Shown here: positions 36,529 through 44,053 of the stretch, in pieces
Layout of the letters: every line of letters begins with the position of its first letter
How positions within the stretch are numbered: the first letter of the stretch is position 1
Source of the DNA: Fusobacterium sp.
GTDB lineage: Bacteria; Fusobacteriota; Fusobacteriia; Fusobacteriales; Fusobacteriaceae
NCBI RefSeq assembly: GCF_032477075.1
Contig: NZ_JAWDXO010000012.1
Span: forward strand, 1 to 64,000
Direction: 5' to 3'
Length of the DNA: 64,000 bases
Notes under the pieces: model-generated
What the model saw: the letters and a program-made list of their open reading frames with translations, nothing else
The model's database searches: none
What the model was told of the DNA's origin: nothing
Position numbers and translations under genes: made by a program

Positions 36529-36558
36529 CTAAATTTCCCTCCTTTTATATAAAAATTA

Positions 36559-36597
36559 TGAGGCAGCTCAAAACTAAAATAATTTTGAACCCCCTCA
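36559..36597 (-). terminator. Possible weak terminator between yebC and recG
   Basis: On the minus strand TGAGG (36597-36593) and CCTCA (36563-36559) enclose an inner TTCAAAA/TTTTGA pairing, followed by TAATTTTTATAT. The stem is interrupted and the T-tract weak, so readthrough into recG is likely. Confidence 0.4.
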
Positions 36598-36609
36598 CTA
36601 TACTTTTTT

Positions 36610-37359
36610 CTAATCTAATTGATCTAGTAATTCCTCTGCAATATCAAAGTTAGCATAAACATCTTGAACATCGTCAAGATCATCTAATGCATCATAAAGA
36701 ACCATTACTTTCTTAGCAGTCTCAAGATCAGTGATCTCAACTTTATTTTCTGGATTCATTGAAATTTCAGCTTCTTCATAAGTATATCCTGCTGCTTTCA
36801 GATTTTCAAGAACAGTTTGAAATTCAGTATAATCAGTAATAACTTCAAATATTCCATCTTCTTCAGATACATCCTCTGCTCCTGCCTCTAAAGCTGCCAT
36901 CATGAATTCATCAGAATCTACTCCTTCAGATTTTACAGTGATAACTCCCTGTTTTTTAAACATCCAAGCAACAGCACCATCAGTTCCAAGATTTCCACCT
37001 TTTCTAGTGAAAGTCATTCTTACTTCTGAAGCTGATCTATTTTTATTATCTGTAACTACATCAACTATAAAAGCAGTTCCTGCTGGTCCATAACCTTCAT
37101 ATCTGATTTCAGAAAATTCTACTCCTTCTAGTTCTCCAGTCCCTTTTTTTATAGCTCTTTCTAATATATCCTTAGGCATATTTCCAGCTTTTGCTTTCTC
37201 TATTGCAAGTCTGAGTCTAGGGTTGAAATTTGGATCTCCTCCACCTTCTTTAGCTGCTATTGTTAGTTCTCTCCCAAATTTAGTGAATAATTTTGCTCTC
37301 TTTCTATCTTGAGCACCTTTTCTATGCTGAATATTATTCCATTTACTATGTCCTGACAC
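36610..37359 (-). CDS. yebC: YebC/PmpR family protein
   Basis: 249-residue cytoplasmic protein of the TACO1/YebC family, known as transcription regulators and, more recently, as factors that help ribosomes through difficult motifs such as polyproline. The start MSGHSKWNNI and the following HRKGAQDRKR are diagnostic. The start codon is GTG, six bases after AGGAGG. Length is normal. It lies between recG and the 5-FCL gene on the same strand with short gaps. Confidence 0.95.
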   Translation of the reverse strand: MSGHSKWNNIQHRKGAQDRKRAKLFTKFGRELTIAAKEGGGDPNFNPRLRLAIEKAKAGNMPKDILERAIKKGTGELEGVEFSEIRYEGYGPAGTAFIVDVVTDNKNRSASEVRMTFTRKGGNLGTDGAVAWMFKKQGVITVKSEGVDSDEFMMAALEAGAEDVSEEDGIFEVITDYTEFQTVLENLKAAGYTYEEAEISMNPENKVEITDLETAKKVMVLYDALDDLDDVQDVYANFDIAEELLDQLD

Positions 37360-37417
37360 AAAAAACCTCCTAATTTTTCTTAATAATATAAAATTTTATC
37401 ACATTAGCTTAGATTTT

Positions 37418-37969
37418 TCAATATTTCTTAACTTCAATCATACTATTTTTTAAAAAAATGATATCTACTTTTTTATCATGTTCTTCATTTTCTATTTTTT
37501 CTACCAATTGAAAATCATAAGCAATAGATATTTTTACAGAATCTGGATAGTTTCCTAAAAATCTATCATAATATCCTCTTCCAAATCCTATTCTGTTTCC
37601 ATCTTTATCAAAAGCTATTCCTGGAACCACTATCAAGTCTATTTTTCCAGTGTATTTATCTCCAATAGGTTCTTCTATTCCCATAGCTCCTTTTTGAAAA
37701 CCTCTTCCATATTCTACAGCTTCCATTTTTTCTTTTCCTGCTGTTCTTGGAAGTAGAAGTTTTTTCCCTGCTTTTATTAAAGCTTCATTTATTTCATGAG
37801 TATCTATTTCATTTCTAAAGCTCATATAACTCATTATTATTTGTGCTTCTCGAAAATATCTGCTTTTCAATAAAGCTTTTGTTATTTTTTCACTAGTTTC
37901 TTTCACTTCAAAAGAAGGAAGTAGTTCTCTTTTTTCTCTTATACAATTTCTAATACTCTTCTTCTCCAT
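37418..37969 (-). CDS. 5-formyltetrahydrofolate cyclo-ligase
   Basis: 183-residue enzyme that converts 5-formyl-THF to 5,10-methenyl-THF with ATP, returning stored folate to one-carbon metabolism. The C-terminal signature GFGRGYYDRFL near residue 128 and the N-terminal KRELLPS region fit the family. Length is normal. It overlaps the upstream UDG-like gene by 20 bases, so the two are co-translated. Confidence 0.93.
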   Translation of the reverse strand: MEKKSIRNCIREKRELLPSFEVKETSEKITKALLKSRYFREAQIIMSYMSFRNEIDTHEINEALIKAGKKLLLPRTAGKEKMEAVEYGRGFQKGAMGIEEPIGDKYTGKIDLIVVPGIAFDKDGNRIGFGRGYYDRFLGNYPDSVKISIAYDFQLVEKIENEEHDKKVDIIFLKNSMIEVKKY

Positions 37970-38558
37970 ATCCTTTTGACATCTCCTCTTTCAAAAGTTT
38001 GAGATCGCTCCAGAATTCTATAGCTACTTTAGATTTTTTTCCGCTGTCATTTCTAGATTTTTTTACAAAATTCACGTCATAAGTCAAAAGAAGTTTTATT
38101 CCACCAATCCATTGAATAAATTTTCCTCTTTCCTCTCCTATTTTTACTTCTCTTTTAAGAAGAGCTCTTGCTGCTTCAGATCCTAATGCCACAACTATTT
38201 GAGGATTTATAAGAGCTATCTGCATATCCAGCATTTCCAACAATTCATTTTGATCATCTTCCATATAATCTCTAAATTTGCAATCTTTTTTGGCAAGTGT
38301 AGTTATGTAGTATTCATCTGGCACTATTCCTTCTATATCACATAATTTTATAAGGAATTCTCCACTAGAACCAGAAGCAACTTTTAAATCATCATTTTGA
38401 TAAAGATCTGGATCATCTCCTATAAAAAGTACAGGGGCCTCTTTATTTCCGCTTCCTATAAGAAGCTTTCTATCAGCTCCCTCTCCATAATTATTTCCAA
38501 GACCTCCTACTTCAAACTTTATAGTTTCCCAAAGTTCTCCTACTTCTTCATTTATCAT
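37950..38558 (-). CDS. Uracil-DNA glycosylase superfamily protein lacking canonical motifs
   Basis: 202-residue protein whose core follows the family 4 uracil-DNA glycosylase pattern: VLFIGDDPD, a YITTLAKKDCK strand, and INPQIVVALGSEAARALL. Yet the key parts are changed. The first active-site motif, usually GEAPG, is GDDPD. The HPA/HPS motif is TYDVNF. The four cysteines that hold the iron-sulfur cluster of family 4 are absent (only two Cys in the protein). Glycosylase activity is therefore doubtful. AAGGAGG precedes the ATG. It sits between the WalJ-like and 5-FCL genes in one operon. Confidence 0.75.
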   Translation of the reverse strand: MINEEVGELWETIKFEVGGLGNNYGEGADRKLLIGSGNKEAPVLFIGDDPDLYQNDDLKVASGSSGEFLIKLCDIEGIVPDEYYITTLAKKDCKFRDYMEDDQNELLEMLDMQIALINPQIVVALGSEAARALLKREVKIGEERGKFIQWIGGIKLLLTYDVNFVKKSRNDSGKKSKVAIEFWSDLKLLKEEMSKGYGEEEY

Positions 38559-38571
38559 TATCTACACCTCC

Positions 38572-39348
38572 TTACAGCTCAAAAACATCTGTTACTTTAT
38601 CCTGCATAGCTATTTCAAAATCAAGTTTTATATTACTGGTTAAAAGCTCTTCTCTTAAAGTATTTCTCACTATATCATAATTGTTACTATCCTTACTGAT
38701 ATGAGCAAGATATACTTTTCTTAATCTTTCAGTATACATATCTTTTATAAATTTAGCTGCATCATTATTAGAAAGATGACCATTTCTGCTTTTTACCCTT
38801 GCTTTCAAATCCCATGGATAACTGCATTTCATAAGCATATTATAATCATAATTACATTCAATAATCATAATATCTACTTCTTTAAAATATTCCTTTACTG
38901 TATTGCTTACATAACCTATATCTGTTGATATAGCCATTCTTTTTCCACATTCAGTTTCTAATCTGTATCCTATGGTTCTTTCTGCATCATGCATTACATC
39001 AAAAGGACGTACTTTTATTCCATCTTTTAAAAAAAAGTCCTTTGTTATAAATCTTAAATTTTTATCAGAAATTTTTCCAAGCTTACTCTCTCCTGCAGTA
39101 TAACTTTCAGGTGTTATATATATTGGAATGTTATATTTCCTTGATATTATTCCTGCTCCCTGTATATGATCTGTATGCTCATGTGTTATCAGCAAAGCAT
39201 CTATTTCATTTATATCCCTATCTATACATTTTAATTTTTCTTCTATTTTTTTGCAGCTAAAACCTGCATCAACTAAAAGCTTGATACCATCATTCTCCAC
39301 AAAAATAGAGTTTCCACTACTTCCACTTCCTAAAATTGAAACTTTCAT
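38572..39348 (-). CDS. MBL-fold metallohydrolase, YycJ/WalJ-like
   Basis: 258-residue metallo-beta-lactamase-fold protein of the YycJ/WalJ group, proposed to act as a nuclease in DNA metabolism. The N-terminal GSGSSGNSIFV and the metal motif THEHTDHIQG near residue 57 are characteristic. Further ligands are in the STDIGY and HLSNNDA stretches. First gene of the operon with the UDG-like and 5-FCL genes, read from the promoter at 39390-39418; the gap to the next gene is 13 bases. Confidence 0.87.
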   Translation of the reverse strand: MKVSILGSGSSGNSIFVENDGIKLLVDAGFSCKKIEEKLKCIDRDINEIDALLITHEHTDHIQGAGIISRKYNIPIYITPESYTAGESKLGKISDKNLRFITKDFFLKDGIKVRPFDVMHDAERTIGYRLETECGKRMAISTDIGYVSNTVKEYFKEVDIMIIECNYDYNMLMKCSYPWDLKARVKSRNGHLSNNDAAKFIKDMYTERLRKVYLAHISKDSNNYDIVRNTLREELLTSNIKLDFEIAMQDKVTDVFEL

Positions 39349-39389
39349 TTATTATTTCCCTTCTAAAATAAAAAATTATTAACATATAA

Positions 39390-39418
39390 ATTATATCGTA
39401 AATTACTTTTTTATACAA
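39390..39418 (-). promoter_or_regulatory. Promoter of the WalJ-like operon
   Basis: TTGTAT (39418-39413), 17-base spacer and perfect TATAAT (39395-39390). It could drive the WalJ-like, UDG-like, 5-FCL and perhaps yebC genes. Confidence 0.7.
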
Positions 39419-39487
39419 CTGTTATTCTCACTATGAAAACTTAGAACTAAATATTTTTTTTATTTTTGAAATTTTATTTTTTTCTTT

Positions 39488-39515
39488 GTAACATTTCTGT
39501 CACAATTCATTGATA
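39488..39515 (+). promoter_or_regulatory. Conserved promoter-like element before sRNA candidate A
   Basis: GTAACA (39488-39493), exactly 16 bases, then TTGATA (39510-39515), preceded by an AT-rich tract. The same two boxes with the same spacing stand before candidate B (41204-41231), while the spacer bases differ. The form suggests an ECF/sigma-E-type promoter, by inference. Confidence 0.5.
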
Positions 39516-39521
39516 TATTAT

Positions 39522-39608
39522 GTGTATAAAATCTTTCCCCAAGATGTTTTATATATAGATGAGAATAGCAGAGCAAACCTCCCTGTTTGTTCTGCTATTT
39601 TTATTTTT
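39522..39608 (+). ncRNA. Small RNA candidate A, sibling of candidate B
   Basis: A plus-strand RNA of about 85 nt in a gap between two minus-strand genes. It starts with a conserved stretch TATAAAATCTTTCCCCAAGA, in which ATCTT and AAGAT pair and expose a UCCCC loop. It ends with a strong intrinsic terminator: AATAGCAGA (39564-39572) pairs with TCTGCTATT (39591-39599), an inner CAAAC/GTTTG stem carries a CUCCC loop, and a long T-run follows. Upstream boxes, first hairpin and the outer terminator stem recur in candidate B. C-rich loops are typical of sRNAs that pair with ribosome binding sites. The F. nucleatum sigma-E-dependent sRNA FoxI is the first thing to compare; I cannot confirm identity. 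Confidence 0.6.
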
Positions 39609-39611
39609 TTA

Positions 39612-41105
39612 TTATTTACTTACATGTATCAAACGATGCTCACTTTCGGCATCTAATATAAATCCTTTTATTGTTTTTTGTAAACCTACATTATCATATG
39701 GATATACAAGAACAAGCATTGGAACTTCCTCCTGAACTATATTTTGAGCTTCTTTATAATATTTAATTCTATCCTCTGGAACTGTGCTTTCTCTTCCCAT
39801 ATCAAGAAGCTGATCCATTCTTGAATTATTGAAATATGTTCTATTCCCTGAACTTCCATGATTTTTAGAATGGAATAAAGCATACAAAGCCGAGTCAGAA
39901 TCTGGGCTTGAAGTCCATCCTAATAAAAACATATCATGTTCTCCTCTTGCCAATCTATCAAGATATGAACCCCATTCTAATATTTCTATTTGAAGATCTA
40001 TTCCTATTTGTTTCAATTGGTCTTGAAGGATAACAGCTATATCTCTTCTTACTGTATTATCATTTAACCATATTTTTGTTTTAAATCCATTTGGATATCC
40101 TGCTTGTGCTAAAAGTTCCTTGGCTTTAGCTATATCAAAAGAATATTTTTTAGCATCTTTACTATATCCAAATACGCTAGGAGATACTGGTGAATTTGCT
40201 TCATTAGCTGCTCCTAAATATACTGCATCTATAATACTCTGTCTATCCACAGCATAAGCTATTGCCTGTCTTACAAGTTTATTATCAAAAGGAGCTTTTT
40301 TAGTATTAAATCCAAGATAATTTATATTCATTGCTGGTTCTTGAATAAGATTTAAATCTGAATGTTCTTTAACCATTTTTAAATCAACAGGATCTATATC
40401 ATATGCAATATCTGCTTCTTTTGTTTCTAAAGATATTGTTCTGTTTACTCCTTCTGGAATAACTCTAAAGACCAATGTATCTATTGCTGGTTTTCCTTTA
40501 AAATAGTTAGGATTTGCTTTCAAAGTAACTTTATCTCCTGATCTCCAAGAATCAAAGATAAATGGTCCTGTACCTATTGGTTGTTGTCCATAATCATTCC
40601 CTGCTGCTTTCACTGCTTTTTCATTTAAAATAGCAGCACCTTTATGAGCTAGATAATTTGTTAATGGTCCAAAAGGTTTTGTTGTTGTTATTTTAACCGT
40701 ACTATCATCTACAGCTTCTATTTTATCTACATCATAAAAAAAACTCATTAAACTTGGAGCTTCTTTAGCTCTAGTCAGACTAAATACAACATCTGAAGCT
40801 TTTAATGGATCTCCATTATGAAATTTAATATCTTTTCTTAAATGCAAAACTAAAGTTAATGGGTCTATCTGTTCCCAACTTTCTGCTAATGCTGGAACAA
40901 GTTTCATATTTGTATCTCTTTCTATCAAAGTATCATAAATATTAAGATATACTCTGTGTGATGGAACGTCATTTGAAGCTGTTGGATCCATACTTTTTGC
41001 ATCTGCATTCTGTGCTACAACTACAGTAGTTTCAGCATAAACTGCATTAAAACTAAATAAAGCAATCATCATAAACATCAAAATTGTAAATATTTTCTTT
41101 TTCAT
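39612..41105 (-). CDS. Peptide-type ABC transporter substrate-binding protein
   Basis: 497-residue family 5 periplasmic binding protein (glutathione/dipeptide type). The N-terminus is a type I signal peptide ending AVYA-ET with no lipobox Cys, so it is expected to be free in the periplasm. Family features include QPIGTGPF and RQAIAYAVDRQS. The frame is open from 41141, but AGGAGGGA lies nine bases before the ATG at 41105, which I choose. There are no transporter genes next to it. It is flanked on both sides by plus-strand sRNA candidates A and B, and A's terminator runs up to its stop codon. It is related to the lipoprotein at 3571-5088. Confidence 0.88.
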   Translation of the reverse strand: MKKKIFTILMFMMIALFSFNAVYAETTVVVAQNADAKSMDPTASNDVPSHRVYLNIYDTLIERDTNMKLVPALAESWEQIDPLTLVLHLRKDIKFHNGDPLKASDVVFSLTRAKEAPSLMSFFYDVDKIEAVDDSTVKITTTKPFGPLTNYLAHKGAAILNEKAVKAAGNDYGQQPIGTGPFIFDSWRSGDKVTLKANPNYFKGKPAIDTLVFRVIPEGVNRTISLETKEADIAYDIDPVDLKMVKEHSDLNLIQEPAMNINYLGFNTKKAPFDNKLVRQAIAYAVDRQSIIDAVYLGAANEANSPVSPSVFGYSKDAKKYSFDIAKAKELLAQAGYPNGFKTKIWLNDNTVRRDIAVILQDQLKQIGIDLQIEILEWGSYLDRLARGEHDMFLLGWTSSPDSDSALYALFHSKNHGSSGNRTYFNNSRMDQLLDMGRESTVPEDRIKYYKEAQNIVQEEVPMLVLVYPYDNVGLQKTIKGFILDAESEHRLIHVSK

Positions 41106-41145
41106 AAATGGTTCCCTCCTAATATTTCCAATCTGTAACAATATA

Positions 41146-41173
41146 AGTATACTCTATTAATATCTAAAATCAA
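41146..41173 (-). promoter_or_regulatory. Promoter of the binding protein gene
   Basis: TTGATT (41173-41168), 16-base spacer, TATACT (41151-41146). It is divergent to the candidate B promoter, about 30 bases away. Confidence 0.6.
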
Positions 41174-41203
41174 GATGATTTTTGAAATTTTATTTTTTTC
41201 TTT

Positions 41204-41231
41204 GTAACAATTTTGCCATAATTACTTGATA
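41204..41231 (+). promoter_or_regulatory. Conserved promoter-like element before sRNA candidate B
   Basis: GTAACA (41204-41209), 16 bases, TTGATA (41226-41231). Over 30 bases upstream of and including the first box are identical to the same region before candidate A. Confidence 0.5.
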
Positions 41232-41239
41232 TATTAAAC

Positions 41240-41332
41240 ATATAAAATCTTTCCCCAAGATGTTTTAATATATAAGTATATGAAAATAGCAGACAGTAAA
41301 AAACTGATCTGCTATTTTCATATTTTTTATTT
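41240..41332 (+). ncRNA. Small RNA candidate B, sibling of candidate A
   Basis: Plus-strand RNA of about 90 nt between two minus-strand genes. It shares with candidate A the first hairpin (ATCTT-UCCCC-AAGAT, around 41247-41261) nearly base for base, the AT-rich spacer, and the outer terminator stem (AATAGCAGA at 41285-41293 with TCTGCTATT at 41308-41316). The inner part of the terminator differs: an A-rich loop replaces the C-rich one. Retention of promoter boxes, seed hairpin and terminator while the spacer drifts is what selection on an RNA would leave. Confidence 0.6.
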
Positions 41333-41485
41333 ATGTTAATTAAATAAGGTCTTGCTGATTTTCAAAGATTATACTCTTATATCTTCATGACTTCCTGATC
41401 TAATTGCTTCTACAGTAATTGTTTATTTTTATCTTCATATAGATTCTATTTCTAAAACCTTCATTATAAAATATATAAGATAAAA
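41333..41485. other. Remainder of the gap before the carboxypeptidase gene
   Basis: AT-rich sequence with no gene, repeat or clear terminator that I can see. It may hold the untranslated 3' end of the LD-carboxypeptidase mRNA. With the promoters and sRNA B (41146-41332) it completes the 380-base gap. Confidence 0.5.
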
Positions 41486-42523
41486 TTAATATACTGTTGG
41501 ATTCTCTAAAAAAGTTATCGTTTTTTCTTCACAATTTAACTCTGCTACAATTCCATATGGAATTATTCCTATTGGTTTAGAATGTCCAAAATTTATGTTA
41601 TAAAAAATAGGAAGATTTACTAATTTTTCCTCATTAACTACAACATCTTTAATTGCTGTTTTATACTCTTCATAAAATACTTCCCCTTGTGGCTTTCCTA
41701 CAATGATCCCATTTATTACATTTAGTATTCCTTGAGCAGCAAGATTTCTAAAAGTCCATTTAATAAATTCTGGTGATGGTTTATCTTCACTTGTTTCAAT
41801 AAATAATATGGAATTTGTCCATTTGTCTAAAGTTGGCCAAATTTTTGTACAATTAACCATCATAAACACATCTATACATCCACCTAAAAGATGCCCTTTT
41901 GTAATTCCAGTTCCATTTATAACTTCATAACCATGTATATCTTTTTTCATTGTATGTGATATATTTATATTATTTTTTTCCCATAAAATATATTCATCTG
42001 TCCATTCCAAACTTGGAAGAAGAGAATATTTATTCCATTCTCCAAATAATATATCATTAACAGCATTTTGAGTATAATCAAACATTTTTACATATTCACC
42101 AAATTCACACATTATGGAAGGTCCATAAAATGATATAAGCCCTGCTTTGTGCATCATAAAATGATTTATAGTACTGTCTGAATATCCCATAAATATTTTA
42201 GGATTATTTTGTATGATTTCTAAATCAATATATGGAAGTATACGTATTGTATCTTCTCCCCCAATAGCACAAAAGACAGCTGAAATTGATTTATCTAAAA
42301 ATGCATCCATTAAATCTTTAGCTCTTAATTCTGGATGTTGTGCTATAAATTCACTGCCTTTCAATGCATTCGGCATACAGATAACTTCTAATTGAAAATC
42401 TTTTTCCAGTCTCTCTTTTGCAATATAAAATTTATGAATAAAGTTTTCATCTCCTAGTCCACCCCATGAAAGACTGACAATAGCAATTTTATCACCTTTT
42501 TTTAATCTCTTTGGTTTTATCAT
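41486..42523 (-). CDS. S66 family LD-carboxypeptidase / MccF-like
   Basis: 345-residue serine peptidase of family S66. Members either trim the terminal D-alanine from murein tetrapeptides (LdcA) or cleave aminoacyl nucleotide toxins such as microcin C (MccF). The nucleophile Ser is in GYSDST near residue 116, and the catalytic His is near the C-terminus in GHSKPIG. Length and the middle insertion favour the MccF-like branch, though this is uncertain. AAAGG precedes the ATG. No murein gene is nearby. Confidence 0.85.
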   Translation of the reverse strand: MIKPKRLKKGDKIAIVSLSWGGLGDENFIHKFYIAKERLEKDFQLEVICMPNALKGSEFIAQHPELRAKDLMDAFLDKSISAVFCAIGGEDTIRILPYIDLEIIQNNPKIFMGYSDSTINHFMMHKAGLISFYGPSIMCEFGEYVKMFDYTQNAVNDILFGEWNKYSLLPSLEWTDEYILWEKNNINISHTMKKDIHGYEVINGTGITKGHLLGGCIDVFMMVNCTKIWPTLDKWTNSILFIETSEDKPSPEFIKWTFRNLAAQGILNVINGIIVGKPQGEVFYEEYKTAIKDVVVNEEKLVNLPIFYNINFGHSKPIGIIPYGIVAELNCEEKTITFLENPTVY

Positions 42524-42624
42524 TCAGATACCTTTCTTTCACAAAATGAAGAACTTTTATTTTATTTCTTAATGAAAAATTTAAAAAAATTCAGTTAATT
42601 AAAATAAATTTATTCTTTTAAATT

Positions 42625-43640
42625 TTAATTATATTTTTTGCATAATTCTTCAAAATCCTTTAAAAACTCATCTACATGTTCTTTTTTAGTTGCCCAAGAT
42701 GTAACAAAACGTATAGCAGAATACTTTTCGTCTATTTTTTCCCAGAATTCATATCTATATTTTTTATCTATTTCTTCTATCATTTCCACTGGAAATATTG
42801 GAAATTGCTGATTTGTATATGAATCTGTTTTTAGCTTAAATCCTTTATCTAAAAATGCTTTTTTTAATGTCATAGCCATTTCATTAGAATGTTTTCCTAC
42901 TTGATAATAATTATCACCTTTAAATAATTCAGCAAACTGTACTCCTAAAAGTCTTCCTTTCGCTAAAGTAGCTCCTTTTTGCTTTGTGATACGTATAAAT
43001 TGGCTCTTTCTTAATTCTTCATTAATTATTACTAAAGCTTCTCCAAACAGAAGTCCACATTTTGTTCCACCTATATAAAAAACATCTGAATATTTTGGAT
43101 AATCTTCAAGTTTTAAATCATTTTTTTCTGAAGCTAAGGCTGAAGCAAGTCTTGCTCCATCAATATATAATAAAGATCAATAAGTTCCTGTTTACTATAA
43201 AGAGTTCCTATCTCTGTAGGATTTGATATATATACCATTTTAGGCTGTACCATGTGAGTATCTTCATGAAGATCAACAGACTTGCTTATAATTTCTACAT
43301 CTAATTTTCCATCTCCTGAAGTTTTTAATTCAATTACTTTATGTCCAGTAGCTTCTATAGCTCCACCTTCATGTACACTTATGTGTCCAGTATCTGCAGC
43401 TATTACTGCCTCATGAGGACGAAGGGAGTGAGCTATTGTAAGCAGATTTGTTTGAGTTCCTCCTACCAAAAGACGCACATAACAGTCATCACACTTAATA
43501 CTTTTCTTTATTGCTTCTATAGCCTGAGCTGTATATTCATCTTCACCATATCCAACTGTTTGTTCCATATTTGTTTTCAATAAAGCTTCCATTACATATG
43601 GTAATGCTCCTTCACTGTAATCGTTTTTAAAACTTATCAT
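42625..43640 (-). pseudogene. Low-specificity L-threonine aldolase, disrupted by a small deletion and frameshift
   Basis: PLP enzyme that splits threonine to glycine and acetaldehyde. The N-terminal part reads in one frame from the ATG at 43640 (AAGGAGG upstream) to ELIDLYY near 43167. The rest reads in another frame from YIDGARLA (about 43167) to the stop at 42625 without interruption, including the PLP lysine in YIGGTKCG. Compared with the family, about ten residues between LYY and YIDG are missing. The joint lies in a repeat-like TTTATTATATAT tract, suggesting slippage or deletion between short repeats. In the first frame translation ends soon after the joint (stop near 43134). Both halves are otherwise well kept, so the damage is recent, or is an assembly error. 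Confidence 0.85.
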
Positions 43641-44053
43641 CTTTTCCTCCTTATGCAGCCTTTTATTTCTATAAAAAATCACACCCTGTATAAGAAAATT
43701 ATAATAAGTTTATTTATATTTGTAAAGATTTCTTTTATATGTATTTGTATATTTTGAAATTTTTACAGCTCTATTTTATTAGAATAAATTTTTTCTGGTT
43801 ATTTTAAACATATTTTTCAAAATAGTTTATTCTAAGTTATCTCTATTTTATCCTTAAATTCTATATAAAAAAAATGAAATTTTATATTATCATTTTGCCT
43901 AATGCTAATTATTCAAACAAAATTCTTGAATTTTTAGTCAAAATGTGGTATTTTTCTTTATAATAAATAAGTTTTCTTTTTTCTTGAAAAATGCAAAGAC
44001 AATTAGGAAACTTATCTAAATCTTTTTATTAAAGATTATAAGGGGGAATTTGT
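43641..44053. other. Intergenic region between the aldolase pseudogene and the transporter operon
   Basis: AT-rich, no gene seen. It includes an exact 10-bp inverted repeat, TTAGAATAAA (43779-43788) and TTTATTCTAA (43826-43835), with 37 bases between and no T-run. A TATAAT near 43961-43966 could be the -10 of the transporter operon, with a poor -35 (GTCAAA) 17 bases upstream. Confidence 0.5.

Noticed and set aside
39563..39612. Hairpin after the binding protein as an ordinary minus-strand terminator only
   Set aside because: On the minus strand the stem is followed by TCTCATC, with no T-run; on the plus strand it has a long T-run and the upstream boxes are shared with candidate B, so plus-strand use is favoured.
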